Shown here piece after piece: positions 46,601 through 57,330 of a stretch of DNA of 64,000 nt (its first letter is position 1; every line of letters begins with the position of its first letter). The DNA is from Ampullaceana balthica (lineage: Eukaryota; Mollusca; Gastropoda; Lymnaeidae). The stretch lies in the NCBI GenBank assembly GCA_944989445.1, contig CALYLW010000209.1, positions 25,001 through 89,000 on the forward strand. The letters run 5' to 3'. A program made the position numbers and the translations under genes. Below the pieces are notes generated by a model. The model was not told the DNA's origin and did not search any database. It saw nothing but the letters and a program-made list of their open reading frames with translations.

Positions 46601-46638
46601 ATTCAAAACCGAATCTACTTTCTTGGCAAATCGTCCTC
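43606..46638 (-). pseudogene. Decayed transposase-like gene
   Basis: Minus-strand fragments in order: KRGRFAKKVDSVLNSYAALA (46638), RCKICKKYKAK, SSKLKIRQIAGRPTI, PVKLIRAQNDLHSKHIDGRF, VASLLGPKEVRFIS, KARVPIGLTAANKQAPL, LPDHDWVVASIHKHIP, the 22-aa tandem expansion, ILIMSVDGEPDENQRYQK, NVPGRSAYIRVERRI, ILPHEHLGSHLD, HVRTSHYFLKIVKC, and LSAEWLNEENVDLSGVSVPQ. At least seven stops or frameshifts break it. The D- and E-rich conserved blocks and CxxC motifs suggest a DDE-type transposase or a related domesticated family; I cannot name the family. The longest intact piece is 44165-44449. Its 3' end is split by the Mutator-like element and its 5' end abuts the ~500 bp repeat at 46640. Confidence 0.65.
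44738..45528 (-). repeat. 66 bp in-frame tandem repeat inside the transposase-like pseudogene, about 12 copies
   Basis: On the minus strand each unit encodes 22 residues in the frame of the surrounding protein (VTYAGPTYIVIRSGKHCSS plus SAY). The ancestral single copy is evident from the flanks: the array starts after KDG-GKPEDVT and ends SSSDYNHGLDYERLLEL. Copies are nearly identical. Confidence 0.92.
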
Positions 46639-46639
46639 T

Positions 46640-49365
46640 TTTTAAATCCCTTATATTAACTTAACCGCCATCTCTGAAATTTGGCACACGGACCCGTGTC
46701 ACCTAACAATGCATCGTATCAATATTTCAGATCGATCTAACGTACCGTAATTAAATTAATGCATTTTTAGTTTATCTATATAAACTATATGTAGCGGTCG
46801 CTGTTGTTTACATTTTACGGGTGACTTGACTTTACGCCAGCCACCGGTTAACACATCTCGTGTTTTAACCAGGTAAACCACCTGGAGTTGAGTTAACACG
46901 TTGACGCCACCCGTCCATGTCCACACCCCCCTCCCCCCTTCCCCCAGTTTTAAAGCCAGGGGAGATAATTTCGGTTTCAGTCTGTAAATGTTCGTCGCGT
47001 TTGCACATAATCAATACTTAAAGTTATGTCTCATATATAAGGGATTTATAGTCAAAAACTTTTTTTTTCGGGGTTGTTTTATTAAATCCCTTATATTAAC
47101 TTCACCGCCGTCTCTGTCTCTCTCTCTGTCTCTCTGTCTTGGGCGGGCGGAAAAACAAAAGTAAAAAATTACCCACTTCCCGTGAAGGCATCGAGCTGTA
47201 ATTTGGCACACGGACCCATGTCACCTAACAATGCATCGTATCAAAAATTCAGATCGATCGAACTCACAGCTATAAAATTAATGCATTTTTTATTTTATCT
47301 ATATAAACTATATGTAGCGGTCGCTATTGTTTACATTTAACGGGTCACTTGACTTCACACCAGCCATCATTGAACACATCTCGTGTTTTAAACCAGGTGT
47401 ACCGGCGTGCTTTTGTTTACATATTACGTGTCACGCTGAGCTCGGTCCAGCGATCGGTGACCAGATTTTCCCTCTCTCCCACCCGCCCCCCCCAGGGGTT
47501 ATAAAGCAAAGGAAAGTTAAGACGGATTCAGTCTGTAAATGTTTGTCGCGTTTGAACATAATCAATACTTTTAGTTATGTCTCACATATAAGGGATTTAT
47601 AGTCAAAAACTCTTTTTTTTACGTTTTTTAATTAAATCCCTTATATTAACTTCACCACCGTCTCTCTCTGTCTGTCATTCGTCGTCGGGCGGGCGGAAAA
47701 AACAAAAGTAAAAAATGACCCACTTCCCGTGATGCCGTTGAGCTGAAATTTGGCACAAAGACTCGTGTCATCTAACAATAAATGCATTTTTAGTTTATCT
47801 CCATACAACGTATGTAATTCAATTTAACTGTTTGTTATTGTTTTTGTTCACGTGACAGTTCAGTCCGCGCGTTGATGCCATCCATCGAAGTACCGGCGTG
47901 CTTTTCTTTACATTTTGCGTGTCACGCTGAGCTTGGTCAAGCGATCGGTGACCAGACCTTCCCCTCCGGGGGAGTTAAGAAAGATTCAGTCTGTAAATGT
48001 TTGTCGCGTTTGAACATAATAAATACCGTTAGTTATGTCTCATATATAAGGGATTTATAGTCAAAAACTTTGTTTTTACGGGTTTGTTTTATTAAATCCC
48101 TTATATTAACTCCACCGCCGTCTCTCTCTGTCTTGGGCGGGCGGAAAAACAAATGTCAAAAATGACCCAAATCCGTAAAGCCATCGAGTTGAAATTTGGC
48201 ACACGGACCCGTGTCACCTAACAATGCATCGTATCAAAATTTCAGATCGATCGAACGTACAGTAATTAAATTAATGCATTTTTAGTTTATCTATATAAAC
48301 TATATGTAGCGGTCGCTATTGTTTACATTTTAAGGGTCACTTGACTTCACGCCAGCCATCGGTGAACACATCTCGTGTTTTAACCAGGTAAACCACCTGG
48401 AGTTGAGTTAACGCGTTGACGCCACCCGTCCATGTCCACACCCCCTAGCCCCTTCCCCCAGTTTTAAAGCCAGGGGAGATAATTTCGGTTTCAGTCTGAA
48501 ATGTTTGTCGCGTTTGAACATAATCAATACTTTTAGTTATGTCTCATATGTAAGGGAATTTATAGTAACAAACTTTGTTTTTTACGGGGTTGTTTTATTA
48601 AATCCCTTATATTAACTTCACCGCCCTCTCTCTCTGTCTGTCGTTCGTCGTCGGGCGGGCCGAAAAACAAAATTAAAAAATGACACACGTGCCGTAATGC
48701 CATCGAGCTGAAATTTGACACATAGGCTCGTGTCTTCTAACAATGCATCATATAAAAAATTTCAGATCGATTGAACGTACAGATATTAAATTATTTCATT
48801 TTTAGTTTATCTATATAAACTATATGTAGAAGTCGCAGTTGTTTATATTTTACAGGTCACTTGACTTCACGCCAGCCATTGGTGAATCCACATCTCGTGT
48901 TTTAACCAGGTAAACCACCTGAAGTTGAGTTAACGCATTGACGCCCACCCGTCTATGTCCACACCACCTCCCCCCTTCCCCCAGTTTTAAAGCCAGGGGA
49001 GATAATTTCGGTTTCAGTCTTTAAATGTTTGTCGCGTTTGAACATAATCAATACTTTTAGTTATGTCTCATATGTAAGGGATTTATAGTCAAAAACTTTG
49101 TTTTTTACGGGTTTGTTTTATTACTAGTCTTATATTAATTCGCTTTGTAAGTTTAAGCGATCGGACTATCCGAATATTTGTTTACAATTCTTTCACGTGG
49201 ACAGTTCAGTTCACGCCGACCGTCCATGTTCACAACCCTTATCGTCCTTGCGCCCCAGTTTTAAAACCAGGGGAGATATTTCTGTTTCAGTCTGTAAATG
49301 TCGCGTTTAAAAAACATAATCACTACTTTAGTTATGTCTCATATATAAGGGATTTATAGTCAAAA
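46640..49365 (-). repeat. About six tandem copies of the ~500 bp repeat, reverse orientation
   Basis: AAATCCCTTATATTAAC left ends occur at about 46644, 47084, 47632, 48093 and 48598; a diverged sixth copy starts ACTAGTCTTATATTAA at 49124. Each ends ATATAAGGGATTTATAGTC. They share GCGGGCGGAAAAAC, GATCGATCGAAC and TTTGTCGCGTTTGAACATAA blocks with 3000-4958. The first copy has a deletion, and a fragment of a fourth class of interior (GGTAAACCACCTGGAGTTGA) alternates with the standard one. Confidence 0.85.
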
Positions 49366-50286
49366 GGTAAGCTGGCTTTGCACTTACTGTAAAATGTGTA
49401 GACTAAAAAGTAGAAAATAAAAAATATATTTAAAAAAAACAACACTTTTTAAAAACTTGTCTTATACTACAAATTCACTAAAAAGTAGAAAATAAAATTA
49501 AAATTTGAAATTTACAGTCAGAAGAGACCTTTAGTTCCAAATTTATCAAAATGTAAAAGTTTAAAATGAGACAGGAACGTTAAATTGTAGGTGAAATCGA
49601 TTATCTCGTTGTTCGCCATGACTATAAGACTAGGGTGCTTGCTAGCATAGATATTGATAGATTAAGTACAAACTGAGCACCCTAGTCTTATAGTCATGGC
49701 GAACAGCATCATACATTGAATTCCACCGGGTTTCACCAGGTGTTACCAAAAGCATACCAAGTGAATCCTTGATCTTTTCAGAAGCTACAACTGATCGGTT
49801 TCATTAAAAAATTGTTTGGCAATGTCACTCGCAAGATGGCGACACCAAAGAAAAATTTATTATATTCAGCTTTATTCACAACCAATGTTGTAGAGAATTT
49901 ATTGAATATTGCTTTTAGTATTGGTTAAAAATCAATACCAATATCAAAAATAATTATTGGCAATACCAATACCAAAATCAAATTTCAAGAATTATTGCAA
50001 TATCGTCCCAATACTTAAAAAAAGTATTGGCAATACTACCAATACCAATACAATATTGCAATATTAACTACCCTGACTAAACGTAGTTATTATGTTTAAA
50101 CGCGACATTTACAGACTGAAACAGAATTATCTCCCCTGGTTTTAAAACTGGGCGCAGGGACGGTAGGGGGTGTGAACAGTGACGGTCGGCGTCAACGCGT
50201 GAACTGGGCACGTGAAAAAATTATAAACAAATAGTAGGTTCCGTCCGATTAAACTTACAAAGCAAGTTAATATAAGACTAGTAATT
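49124..50286. mobile_element. Element with ~200 bp terminal inverted repeats, related to the ~500 bp repeat
   Basis: The left arm (ACTAGTCTTATATTAATTCG) and right arm (GTTAATATAAGACTAGT) are inverted copies that continue through the GTTTTAAAACCAGGGG and CACGTG regions. The interior 49373-50090 is unrelated AT-rich sequence with (CAATACCAATAC) repeats and a perfect 29 bp inverted repeat. It suggests that the ~500 bp repeat units can act as ends of a longer unit. Confidence 0.65.
49611..49704. repeat. Perfect 29 bp inverted repeat with 36 bp loop
   Basis: Left arm GTTCGCCATGACTATAAGAC then TAGGGTGCT (49611-49639); the right arm is its exact reverse complement at 49676-49704. Transcribed, it would form a long uninterrupted hairpin. 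Confidence 0.9.
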
Positions 50287-50700
50287 AACATGCTACATAG
50301 AGATCAATTGAGAAATGTCAACATATTTTCTTATTTTTTAGCTTATTTTTAGTGTATTTTAAAATTTGTTCAATTTTTGTGGTAATCAGTAAAACAATTT
50401 TGTATATTTATAGAGATATTTTTAATATGAGAGTTTTAAAAATGAATATAATACTAAATTTTAAGTAAAACATTTTTTAAATGAAGAAAAATATTGACAA
50501 ATGAGAGGCCTTTCAAATCATGCAGTCAAGATAATGTTTCATAATTTTAAAGGAACTAAAAGTGTTAGCGACGTGGGCCTGCTACCGGCAAATTTCCTTG
50601 AGCAGAAAGATATCACTGTTGGCTTCTCAGAGAACATACACACCTTCTCACATTTAGTTTTTTTTATTTGATTCACGTCTGGATTAATAATTAGAATTAC
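50287..50700. other. Unassigned AT-rich sequence
   Basis: No gene or repeat recognised, apart from possible intron sequence of the MORC-like fragment. Confidence 0.35.
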
Positions 50701-50826
50701 CTCTTTATGACATTCACTTTTTTTATACAGCTTGATGAACCTGTTCCTGTAGTACAGCATAAAGCCGAAATCCTTGATAGGACTTTCTTCACGCGTGTAG
50801 CCGAATGTCAGGTTAACTGTGGTGTC
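50701..50826 (-). CDS. Possible exon of a MORC-like ATPase
   Basis: On the minus strand, TCGTGTCAACCAG|GAC and CATAAAGAG|GTAATT enclose 42 codons, with NLTFGYTREESPIKDFGFML and YYRNRFIKLYKKSECH. The pattern of an (F/Y)G-x-M-x-Y-x-R-N-R-x-I-K block followed by a Cys resembles the conserved strand after the ATPase domain of MORC family proteins. No neighbouring MORC exon is seen, so this may be a lone exon, a gene fragment or a captured piece of a transposon. Confidence 0.35.
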
Positions 50827-50859
50827 CTGGTTGACACGAGAAGCAATATTATTATTACT

Positions 50860-51780
50860 ACTAGTTTGTGCTGCGGCGCCGTGGCGCCTACGGCGCCTCC
50901 CTTTTTCTAAAACCCACTAACTTGTCCTTGTATGATAAATACGTAATATTACAATTTCTTAAATGTACACAAAGCATTTTATATTAAATTATTTTTTTTT
51001 AATTTTTTATGTCAAAAGCCAAGTAACTTATCTTTGTATTATAAATACGAAATATTCCTGAATATAAAACAAAGTATTTATATAATAATCTTTACAGTGC
51101 TAATCACCACACGATTTTTTAACTAATGTTAGAAAGCAGCGCACCAAATTACTGCACCAAAAAATAACTATTTGAGTCAATCAGCACTGCTTACAACGCA
51201 AAATTTTAAAAAAGAGGAGTGATGTCCCTTAGCGTTAGGCGTCAGCGATAATTGAGCGTAAATCTATATATACTAGGTTGTGCTGTGGCGCCGAGGCGCC
51301 TGCGGCGCCCACTTTTTCTAGGGCACCTATGGTGCCCACCTTTTTCAAAAGCCCAACTAACTTGTCCTTGTATGATAAATACGTAATATTAAACTTCGTC
51401 AAATTTACACAGAGTATTTTATATATAGGGGCTGTAGGGCGCCTACGGTTCCCACTTTTTGGGGGGGGTCAAAAGCGTAAGTAAGTTATCCTTGTTTTAG
51501 TAGCGTCACGGACAGGACAGACGGGACGTGCAGTAAAAAAATCGTGTGGTGATTAGCACTGTAAAAAAATGTTATATAAATACTTTGTGTACATTTCAGG
51601 AATATTTCGTATTTATCATACACTAATTTTAGAAAGCAGCGCATCAAATTACTGCACCAAAACAAAAAACTCTTTAAGTCAGTTAGCACTGTCTGAGTCT
51701 ATGTTTTAAAAAAGCAGAGTGATGTCCCTTAGCGTAAGGCATCAGTGATAATTGAGCGTAAATATATATATAATTACTAG
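50860..51780. repeat. Two tandem copies of a ~410-510 bp dispersed repeat
   Basis: Each starts near TTGTGCTGYGGCGCC with GGCGCC palindromes, passes TAACTTGTCCTTGTATGATA, and ends GAGTGATGTCCCTTAGCG then ATAATTGAGCGTAAAT. Copies at about 50860-51268 and 51269-51780. The second starts TCTATATATACTAG after an A, which could be a Helitron-type terminus. Confidence 0.7.
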
Positions 51781-52140
51781 AGAGCTTCTGTTGCTGTAGA
51801 TAAGATAAGAAGTAAACACAAAAAAAAGTAATGTCCAAAAATTTAATAACACTGTTTGGATTTATGTTTTATATTGCAGACGAAATTAAATACAAAAGAT
51901 TATTGCATCTTACGCTTATCAATGGTTTATGTCTTAGGGGCCGTCCATAAATGACGTCACGCACCTAGGGGGGAGGAGGGGGGTCACACTTTTGTGACGA
52001 TGCGTGACGAGGGGGAGGGGGGGGTTGAAGAAATGTGACGTCACATCATAAGGGTAACTTTAAATAAAACTTCCACTGAAATATTTGGTCCCTTACAATT
52101 TATTTAATGACTTTTTTTTTCTTTTTTTTAAAAAAAATCA

Positions 52141-52240
52141 GTGCTTCTTAATGTGCCGGTCGGTAGGCCATCAGACACTGGTTGGCGTAAGCTATCAAGA
52201 CACGAAAATTAAATCTAATTATAATCCTTAAGTTTGAGAA
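52141..52240. mobile_element. Possible truncated hAT end
   Basis: CAGTGCTTCTTAATGTGCCG resembles the left end of the intact element at 52701 (CAGTGCTTCTCAAAGTGG). No matching right end was found. Confidence 0.4.
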
Positions 52241-52700
52241 TCCACAAGATTACTTATGAAATTGTTACACTGCGTCGTTTGATGTTGACATCAAAGCATT
52301 TGTGATGTAACCGCAGCTCCGTTTGGTTCTCTCGTGGCAGGAGTCGTCCAAATTTTTTGCCCGTTACCCCAAAATATACAAGTTTATGTGTGCGTTACCG
52401 CCCCCCCCCCAACCCTCAGACTCTAGGTCCTGCTCACATGACTCGGGGATTTGGGGGAGCGTCGTTAGCCCCCCCCCAAATGCTTCTGGTGAGTTTTACA
52501 AGCATGACAAGTGTCTAAAAATGATCTGAATAGGATTATGTGTAGATATTTTAAGTCAAAACGACACAGAATATCCTTTTTCTTTAAAAGGGGAGGGAGG
52601 GGGGAGGGAATCTATTTGATAAATTAAAAACGTTTTAAGTTTGATATAATTGTTCGAGGGTTTTTGGTCAAACGCCCCTGGCCATTCTAGTCTTCTAGAT

Positions 52701-52886
52701 CAGTGCTTCTCAAAGTGGTGGTCCGCGGACCGGTGCCGGTCCGTGGGCCATCCGCTGCTGGTCCGCAGATGTTCTCAAAAAAAGGACAGAAAAAATTGTC
52801 AGTGCAGGGAAAATAGTGCCCCGGTGCCTGATGCAATGGAATAAATTCCTACCGGTCCGCCATACTAAAAGGTTTGAGAAGCACTG
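52701..52886. mobile_element. 186 bp hAT MITE with perfect 8 bp target duplication
   Basis: Ends CAGTGCTTCTCAAA and TTTGAGAAGCACTG, flanked by TTCTAGAT at 52693-52700 and 52887-52894. The interior is GC-rich (GGTCCGCGGACCGG). Confidence 0.93.
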
Positions 52887-54530
52887 TTCTAGATATAATG
52901 ATAAATGAGCCCATTTAAATTAGTCAAGTATTCATTAACTTTATTGAATGCATCAAATTCTTGACATCGCAATTCGAGAGGAGCACAAAACAACTTTTCT
53001 TCTTAGCTCAGTTTTTAAGGCATTAATTTTAAATATCACAGAAAGGATACGTGATACAGACAAGTCATGTGAATTAAGATTATTGTCACTCGTGTCAATA
53101 TAAATGAAAGTAGGGTAGATTTAGGTGTCTTCGTATAGTACGTAGGTAAGAAATCTACATAGTTGTCAAATTTTAAAAAAATGCATTTTCTGGAAGGAAC
53201 CGGTTCAATAATGGGCATATGTTCCAAGCGTACACGTACACATGACGTATTTTAATATATCTAGTGGATTGTAGTGGATGTTATATGTCCCAAATGAGTC
53301 TGCATTACCCCAAAGAATTCCCTTTTTGACCGTAGAGGAGGTTATTTACCTCTGTTCGTCGACCTCTTTCATACGGGATGCCCGTCAGTCAATTGAGGGA
53401 TTTTTGAAAAATACATTTTAAAAATTTTATTTTTAAATAATTTTTTTTCTAAACAAAGGCGTTAATCGTGATGATTAATATTCAATGTTTAATTTGTATG
53501 CATTAAAATAAAATATAATCTAAGGATGTTAACACAGTTCGTTTTCTGAAGGCCGGTTAAACGTTTTTAAAAAATGTTTGACGCGGGTTACGATATTACA
53601 ATGTAGATCTTCACTAAATAAATATAAATACTTTAATGACAATAAAAGTGATTTGAAACATACTTATTTTCAAATAGAAAATAAAGTGTTTTTTTTGTTG
53701 TTGTTGTTTTTTTAGGGGGGGGGGTCTAAGTTTTTGTGACGACGCGTGACGAGGGGGGGGAGGGGGTCAAAAATCGGCAAAAAAATCGCGTGACGTCATT
53801 TATGGACGACCCCTTATCTTATATATTATAGATAGCCATTCTATACAGAATATAAATACGTTCTTCGAGTTTTCATTTGTATTAAATTTAAATTAAATGA
53901 ATTCTTTAAAAACACAATATTTAAAAAGACATTTCTCGAAACAATCTTACACTTACTTCAGAATTATTGTTGTCCAAGCTACCATCTGAAGAGATCTGAA
54001 AGATGAAAATAAAACAAACTGGAATCAAATGTGTTCTTGTTTAAGTATTAGATTAACAGTTGTCTTTATTTTATCTTATATTATCTGTTACAGGCACAAC
54101 TTTTAACAGAAAACGCTTATCCGTGATTTATGTCTAGCCTTGCATTTTTACTAGAGTTTTAAATCTTGATGTGTTGGTTTTCCGGTTTCTCCAGGCGCTC
54201 GTTCCCTACTGGAAAAACGAGAATTTTTTCTAGCATGCGGAATGAGAAAAGTGTTTTCATCCCTAAGTCTATCTTTGGGTTATACTAGATTATCTCTGTG
54301 TTGTATTTCCAAGTTGTAAGTTATGGCCGTGTGCATTATTACTACGTTGCACTTTTTTTATTCTTTCTTCTAGTGTTTTAATGTTAAATGATTTAACTAA
54401 TAGTGTTACTTTTGTCAGTTTTAAATATACTCCATTATTGAATTTGGCAGCTCGTTTTTGAATTTGTTCTAGTTTATCAATGTTTTCTTTTGTAGTTGGG
54501 TCCCATACAGAAGATGCTTATTTTTAGTAA

Positions 54531-54755
54531 AGATGCACAATGGTCGAGTGGTATGCGTTTGGCGGGCATAACTAAGTGTCACGGGTTCGAATCTCATGTA
54601 CCTGACTCTAGTTAAGGAAACAAAGGTGGCTGGGAATAGCGTGGACCCCTCATAGCCGTGGTCTGTGAACGCTGCGTTACTTGCCAATACCAGAACGTAA
54701 TATCGCAATAATCTGCTATTTAGAAGGATCGTCTATGAATTCAAACAAAGGCTTC
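54531..54755 (+). mobile_element. tRNA-derived SINE with LINE-like 3' end
   Basis: RNA polymerase III A box TGGTCGAGTGG (54541-54551) and B box GGTTCGAATCT (54584-54594) at normal spacing. The 3' part CGCAATAATCTGCTATTTAG then AAGGATCGTCT matches the 3' UTR of the LINE at 17780-17820 (CGCAATAATCTTCTGTATAG then AAGGAGCGTCT). It interrupts the LINE that is uninterrupted at 39720-39760. Confidence 0.82.
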
Positions 54756-54791
54756 ACCAAAGTAAGGTAGCATTTTAGTTTTATATTCTTA

Positions 54792-55214
54792 GGGGTCGTC
54801 CATAAATGATGTCACGCCCCTAAGGGGTGAGGTGGGTCGACCATTTGTGAATATGTGTGACGAGGGGGAGTGGGGTATTTAAGAACTGTGGCGTTACATC
54901 AAAACGCGCAACTTTAAATAAAAGTTCAACTTAAATATTAGATTGCTTATAATTTATTTAAAGGCGCTTTACATGGCTTCACGTGTGTTAAGATTTTAGA
55001 GTGCAGCCTTTCACTAAATTCTAAATACGTACTTAAAATGACAAAAACGTTCCTTGAAAAATGCTAATTTTCAAATAGAAAATACGGCTTTATGGGAGGG
55101 AGGGGCAAAGCTTTGTGACGTCATATTGGAGGGGGTCTAACTTTTTTTGAAGACGCGAGACGAGGGGGGTGAAAAATCGGCCAGAATCGCATGACGTCAT
55201 TTATGGCCGGCCAC
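54792..55214. mobile_element. Full-length Harbinger-like MITE, 423 bp
   Basis: Ends GGGGTCGTCCATAAATGATG and CATGACGTCATTTATGGCCG; TTA on both sides (54789-54791, 55215-55217). The paralogous LINE segment near 39760-39785 is uninterrupted (ATCTTTATTACATTTG), confirming the insertion and its TTA duplication. Confidence 0.9.
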
Positions 55215-55504
55215 TTATTACTATTACATTTGTAAAGGTTTCATTTTCATACAGCTTAGCGTTTAGCTACATTATTAATTAATTCATGAACAATTCTTGA
55301 TAACTTCTCATTTATTATTACTCCTAAACGCTTTGAATGTAATTTTTAGTTGCCCTTTTCCCAGGATTTGTATTTTTTTTATTTCCATTTCATGATTTCC
55401 CATTGATACTTTTAACGGTTGGCCACTTGGCTGGTTGAGAAGACAACTCCAATAAGTTTCCCATTTTATTACTTCATCTACGTCTTTATGCTATCTTTCT
55501 CAGA

Positions 55505-55562
55505 CTTATCTGTTCATATATATATATATTTATATATATTTATATATATATATATATATATT
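55505..55562. repeat. AT dinucleotide microsatellite
   Basis: (TA)n with TTTA interruptions. Confidence 0.9.
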
Positions 55563-55635
55563 ACAATCATCAGCAAATAACCTAAATTTAGTTCTTGATT
55601 AGATGTTGTTCTGTACATAATTTGTATAAATTAAA

Positions 55636-55755
55636 AAGTGTAAGGGCCTAGGTGTAAGGGCCTAGGTGTAAGGGCCTAGGTGTAAGGGGTCTAGGTGTAA
55701 GGGCCTAGGTGTAAGGGGCCTAGGTGTAAGGGCCTAGGTGTAAGGGGTCTAGGTC
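55636..55755. repeat. 15-16 bp tandem repeat, 8 copies, inside the LINE reverse transcriptase
   Basis: Unit GTGTAAGGGCCTAG(G). On the minus strand the repeat begins in the SGVPQG...LGPL motif of the reverse transcriptase, so it probably grew from the codons of that conserved motif. Confidence 0.88.
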
Positions 55756-56700
55756 AGCTCCTTGTGGAACTCCTGAGTTTTCTGTTGTTGGTGCTGATTT
55801 ATATCCATTAATTATTACAGTTGACTCTCTGCCTAATAGGAAATCTTGATTTCACCGTTGAAGGGGATTAGCTGTGCCAAAGAATTTAAGTTTTTTGAGT
55901 AATTTAAAATGGTGATCTTTTTCTAACGCTTTTTGATAATTCTAGTCATTTTGTATCTATTTGATCATTATTATATACGGCTTTTTACATGTCACCCATT
56001 AAACTTATTAATTGTGTTTCACGTGATCTGTGTTTCCTAAAGCTGTGTTGATGTGGACACAGGGCATTATGTTTCTCTATGTGTGACTATCATCTATTCT
56101 ACTATATATTATGTGTTTAAAAAGGGGGTCACATAATCGCATTAGCTAGTTTCGAAACCTGGGGCACTTTACCCCGGTTTAGAGAGGCTTGAAAAGGAAC
56201 TTGAAGCATTGATGACAGCTCATTGTTTACTTTTTGAAATAGTCTATCTAGCTGGTAATTTGCCTGACCAGTATCTTTGTTTATTTATATGTTTTACAGT
56301 AGTTTATTTATATCTCTTTTGTCTACAGTTATATTACCTATTAGTTCTTTTTTATTTCAGTTTATTGAGATATCCTTGTCACATGTGACTTAAAATGCTG
56401 ATGGGAAATATGTGTTGAGGATGTTAGCTTTGTCTTATTATCATTACAGGTTTGATTGTTTGGAACTTTTAGTCAAGGCTATTTTTCTGTGGGTTCCATT
56501 TTTTCTAGAAGTAATTTAGAACCATACGTTTTTTATTGTTGTCCTTAGAGATGACATTTTTACATAAATATTTTTGAGGTTTCTAAGTTTATGCGTTAAG
56601 TATTTAATTCTTTTAACATTTTCGTATACTTTGTTCTTCATTGACAACTTAGAATCTTTTTTTTTATAAACTTTATTTTTTTCTGGGACGTGATGAATGT

Positions 56701-57330
56701 TTTGTTTTGACTCGGATAACCGCTAATTTGTTTTCATGAATTGTTTGAACTGACGTCACTAATGTCAAGTTTCTTCTTGGCGATGACGTATGTGGTCATC
56801 TCTTCCCTGACTTAGAGCAGTGTATCTTACACATAGTACACATGCCTAAAGAGAAGTGTACGTGTACAAAGTACACATGCATGATAGAAACGTACTTTTA
56901 TTGTTTCGTATTAGAAAACCGTTATTCCACATTTGCTTTTTTTAATCCACCACATCAGTAGTTAATTTTAAGGATTTTGTTGTTTTCGACCCCACTACAG
57001 AGAGTCAAGACGGTAGATTAAATAAATGTTCCATCAACTTGTCCGCGAGCTTCATGCTTCAATAAAGATTTTACTCTGCATCCCCGAAACTATCTTAAAA
57101 TTAGAATATTTTATCGTATTTGTAATACAATTAAATGCAGTACTTGTCGTGGTTTATATTGATAGACTTCCACTAGACTCAGAGACTGTTCCACAGAATT
57201 ACATTCGACTTCTTTCCCTCGAATAATTATTTTCATGCGTGCATCAAGGTAAAGAATGCTGCAATACTTCTGAAAAAAATGGAGGATTGCAAATCATATT
57301 ATTTATGACGCCAATTGTCAAACTATTTAG
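56701..57330. other. Unassigned sequence before the 44 bp array
   Basis: The plus-strand open frame 57026-57226 (66 codons, hydrophobic) has no family match I recognise and no supporting splice or promoter signal. TGACGTCA-type and TGTACACG motifs occur but are not interpretable alone. Confidence 0.35.

Larger units (their letters stand above)
51936..53813. mobile_element. Harbinger-like MITE split by a ~1.45 kb insertion
   Basis: Left end GGGGCCGTCCATAAATGACG at 51936, right end CGTCATTTATGGACGACCCC at 53813, flanked by TTA on both sides (51933-51935, 53814-53816). Only the outer 170 and 250 bases match the 54792 copy; 52105-53560 is foreign, includes a hAT MITE, and is otherwise unassigned. 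Confidence 0.78.
54160..56700 (-). pseudogene. Degenerate CR1/Jockey-like LINE, reverse-transcriptase region
   Basis: Minus-strand pieces in order: THKLRNLKNIYVKM near 56600, LCPHQHSFRKHRSRETQLIS near 56050, SGVPQGADLDPL near 55760, CYLTLV-type sequence near 54770, and a C-terminal region near 54220-54500 parallel to 39395-39835. It has many stops. It is interrupted by a minisatellite (55640-55755), a MITE (54792-55214) and a SINE (54531-54755). Confidence 0.7.

Noticed and set aside
54533..54606. Functional tRNA gene
   Set aside because: A and B boxes are present, but the sequence does not obviously fold into a cloverleaf with a proper acceptor stem, and it continues into a LINE-like tail. 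A SINE explains it better.
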